Positions 14,935 to 16,506 of a stretch of 16,506 bases of DNA are shown here, one piece after another. The stretch spans positions 1 to 16,506 of the forward strand of contig CAMDPJ010000024.1 in NCBI GenBank assembly GCA_945903925.1, written 5' to 3'. A program made the translations under genes and the position numbers. The stretch comes from Chryseobacterium gleum (GTDB taxonomy: Bacteria; Bacteroidota; Bacteroidia; Flavobacteriales_C; GCA-002722245). The notes beneath the pieces were generated by a model that ran no database searches, had not been told where the DNA came from, and saw only the letters and a program-made list of their open reading frames with translations. Numbering within the stretch: position 1 is the first letter of the stretch; every line of letters starts with the position of its first letter.

Positions 14935-15333
14935 ATGGGGAAAAAGATACTAGTGGTGGACGATGAAATATTTACGTTACGCCTAATGGAGAAAAAACTA
15001 TCTAAAGACTGTGAAGTGGAAGTTGCAACAACAGGTGCAGAAGCAATAAGTCTTATTCAATCGAACAAATATGATGCTATCATTTTAGATGTAAACTTGC
15101 CCGATATTTCGGGTTTAGATATATTAAAACAAGAGAAGAAGAATACTTCGGCTATCAATTATGACACGCCTTTTGTGATGTGCTCTTCTTCTGTAGATTA
15201 CGAAACCATTTCTTTAGCAATGGAGCATAAAGCTTTCGACTACATCATCAAATCTTTTCACATGGATAGATTGAATGATATTATGGAATCGATTTCTTCG
15301 TTTGAAATGGTGAAGGAGAAGATGGCTGTTTAG
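14935..15333 (+). CDS. Single-domain response regulator (CheY/Spo0F-like)
   Basis: The 132-residue protein is one receiver domain with no output domain. The acidic pocket D9-D10, phosphoacceptor D52 (in LDVNLPDISG), switch residue S84 or S85 and conserved K106 are all present. The usual proline after the Lys is Ser (DYIIKS). Such proteins act in phosphorelays or by protein contact. No histidine kinase is in the window, so the partner is unknown. It lies 89 bases after the adaptor gene without an obvious terminator between them, so read-through from the efflux operon is possible. Its stop overlaps that of the convergent MBOAT gene by four bases, and a good terminator for its transcript lies at 15426-15460. 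Confidence 0.92.
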   Translation: MGKKILVVDDEIFTLRLMEKKLSKDCEVEVATTGAEAISLIQSNKYDAIILDVNLPDISGLDILKQEKKNTSAINYDTPFVMCSSSVDYETISLAMEHKAFDYIIKSFHMDRLNDIMESISSFEMVKEKMAV

Positions 15334-16506
15334 AATTGAAAGTAAATAAACGGTTGAATATCTGCCGATTTAAACTGAAAGATAATTACAATAATAATTA
15401 CCGTAACAACACTTAAAAAAGAGATGTGGAGCTTTCCTAAAGAGAGCTCCACTTTTTTTTCGAAATTCATGGGAATGCAGTGCGCTGCGAAGCCTAATAA
15501 AATCAATAAGAATACAGCGTAATAAGAAGATAAATAAACAGGTATTTGTTGCCAGTTGAAATGATAAGTAATTTGTGAAAACATGTGTCCAATGGCTTCA
15601 AAATCGGCAGCACGAAACAATATCCAGCAAGCGGCTATAAAATGAAAGGTGATTAGCCAGCCTAAGAAGCGCGGCATTTTCCACGAGAATTTGTCTTTCC
15701 ATCCTCTTTCTACTGCCAACGCTCCGCCGTGCATTCCGCCCCATACAATGAACTTAAATGCCGCACCGTGCCACAATCCGCCAATCAACATCGTAAGCAA
15801 AAGATTGCAGTAGGTTCGCACTTTTCCCAAGCGGTTTCCACCCAATGGAATGTAGAGGTAATCTTTTAACCAGGTGGATAAAGAGATGTGCCATCTTTTC
15901 CAAAATTCGGTGATACTAAAGGCAAGGTAAGGAGAAGCAAAATTTACCGGCAAATGAAATCCAAGAAGGAGTGCAATACCAATCGCCATATCGCTGTAGC
16001 CCGAGAAATCGCAATAGATTTGAATAGCATAACCGTAAATACCCATCAAGTTTTCGAAGCCCGAGTAACTGAGCGGATTATCGAAAACGCGGTCGACAAA
16101 GTTCACCGAGATGAAATCGGAAATCACTACTTTTTTAAATAATCCAGTTAGAATTAAGAATACTGCTCTTCCAAAATCTTCTTGTGTTAAACTGTATTTT
16201 TTCTTGATTTGTGGAATGAAGTGGGCAGCGCGAACAATTGGTCCGGCAACTAGTTGCGGAAAGAAGGTAATGAAAAAAGAAAAATCCCAAATATCTTCTG
16301 TAGGTTCTAAATTGCCAAAGTAAATATCTATGGTGTAGCTAAGCGTTTGAAAAGTGAAGAAAGAAATGCCCACAGGCAAAATAATTTTATCGATTGGCAG
16401 CGAAGTGCCAAATAAAGAATTCGTTGCAATAGAGAAGATGTTGGTGGCTTTAAAATTGGTGTGAAGTAACAAGTTAATATTATCGATAAAGAATTGAGAA
16501 TATTTA
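15330..16506 (-). CDS. MBOAT family O-acyltransferase, AlgI-like (N-terminus outside the window)
   Basis: This polytopic inner-membrane protein belongs to the MBOAT group that moves acyl groups onto extracytoplasmic glycans, as AlgI does for alginate. Visible motifs are LPVGISFFTFQTLSYTID, YCDFSGYSDMAIGIALLLGF and FWKRWHISLSTWLKDYLYIP. The catalytic His is in GGLWHGAAF (codon at 15768-15770), and a second conserved His is in GGMHGGAL (codon at 15729-15731). The frame stays open through to the window edge with KYSQFFIDNIN upstream, a normal MBOAT sequence. The gene is therefore cut by the edge and does not start at the in-frame TTG near 16472. At 391 visible residues, roughly the first 80-130 are missing. 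A partner of the AlgJ/SGNH type, if any, would be upstream. Confidence 0.93.
   Translation of the reverse strand, partial: KYSQFFIDNINLLLHTNFKATNIFSIATNSLFGTSLPIDKIILPVGISFFTFQTLSYTIDIYFGNLEPTEDIWDFSFFITFFPQLVAGPIVRAAHFIPQIKKKYSLTQEDFGRAVFLILTGLFKKVVISDFISVNFVDRVFDNPLSYSGFENLMGIYGYAIQIYCDFSGYSDMAIGIALLLGFHLPVNFASPYLAFSITEFWKRWHISLSTWLKDYLYIPLGGNRLGKVRTYCNLLLTMLIGGLWHGAAFKFIVWGGMHGGALAVERGWKDKFSWKMPRFLGWLITFHFIAACWILFRAADFEAIGHMFSQITYHFNWQQIPVYLSSYYAVFLLILLGFAAHCIPMNFEKKVELSLGKLHISFLSVVTVIIIVIIFQFKSADIQPFIYFQF
15426..15460 (+). terminator. Rho-independent terminator embedded in the MBOAT gene
   Basis: GTGGAGCT at 15426-15433 pairs perfectly with AGCTCCAC at 15445-15452. The 11-base loop can form a further CTTT/AAAG pairing, and eight T follow at 15453-15460. 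On the plus strand this is a textbook terminator, 93 bases after the response regulator stop. On the minus strand the same DNA encodes the MBOAT residues KKVELSLGKLH. It would give the response regulator mRNA a 3' tail antisense to the end of the MBOAT mRNA. Confidence 0.75.

Noticed and set aside
16470..16472. TTG start of the MBOAT gene near 16472
   Set aside because: The frame is open to the window edge and the upstream codons (KYSQFFIDNIN) look like MBOAT sequence, so the true start is outside.

Overview
The window looks like a chromosomal segment of a Bacteroidota bacterium. The evidence is a succinyl/acetylornithine-type transcarbamylase instead of a classical ornithine transcarbamylase, a GbsR/MarR regulator in front of DCC/DUF2071/SDR genes, a CusA-type RND pump fused to a TolC-like outer-membrane domain, AT-rich sequence, and mostly no strong Shine-Dalgarno sequences. 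Genus cannot be decided from the sequence alone.

Layout. 1-569 has no gene but is crowded with inverted repeats, several of them MITE-like. 570-2856 (minus strand) is a two-gene arginine unit, argH followed by an argF'-type transcarbamylase. 3060-3878 is an exported DUF3108 protein closed by a clear rho-independent terminator. 3983-5227 is a membrane-anchored M23 peptidase whose usual HxH motif reads HVC. 5361-8259 is a tightly packed unit: a GbsR/MarR regulator, a DCC-type thiol-disulfide membrane protein, a DUF2071 protein and an atypical SDR, the last three joined by ATGA overlaps. Two dyads of identical geometry (seven-base arms, eight-base spacer, A-Y-TTTCA / TGAAA-R-T) sit before the regulator and before the DCC gene; they look like operators of the regulator. 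8276-8359 is a perfect 28-bp inverted repeat.

8445-8747 encodes a small exported, very basic protein with an internal repeat. 8893-14845 is a heavy-metal efflux operon: a small His-rich exported protein, a 1448-residue CusA/CzcA-TolC fusion and a CusB/CzcB-like lipoprotein adaptor. Together the last two would supply all three layers of a tripartite pump, with the outer-membrane component carried on the RND polypeptide. 14935-15333 is a single-domain response regulator. It is convergent with, and overlaps by 4 nt, a partial MBOAT acyltransferase gene (AlgI-like) that runs off the right edge. A terminator that fits the response regulator transcript lies inside the MBOAT reading frame.

The points most worth following are the paired operator-like dyads, the fusion junction that preserves a complete signal-peptide-like segment, the embedded antisense terminator, and two active-site substitutions (position 90 of the transcarbamylase, HxC in the M23 enzyme). 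I saw no CRISPR array, rRNA, recognisable tRNA, transposase or phage gene.
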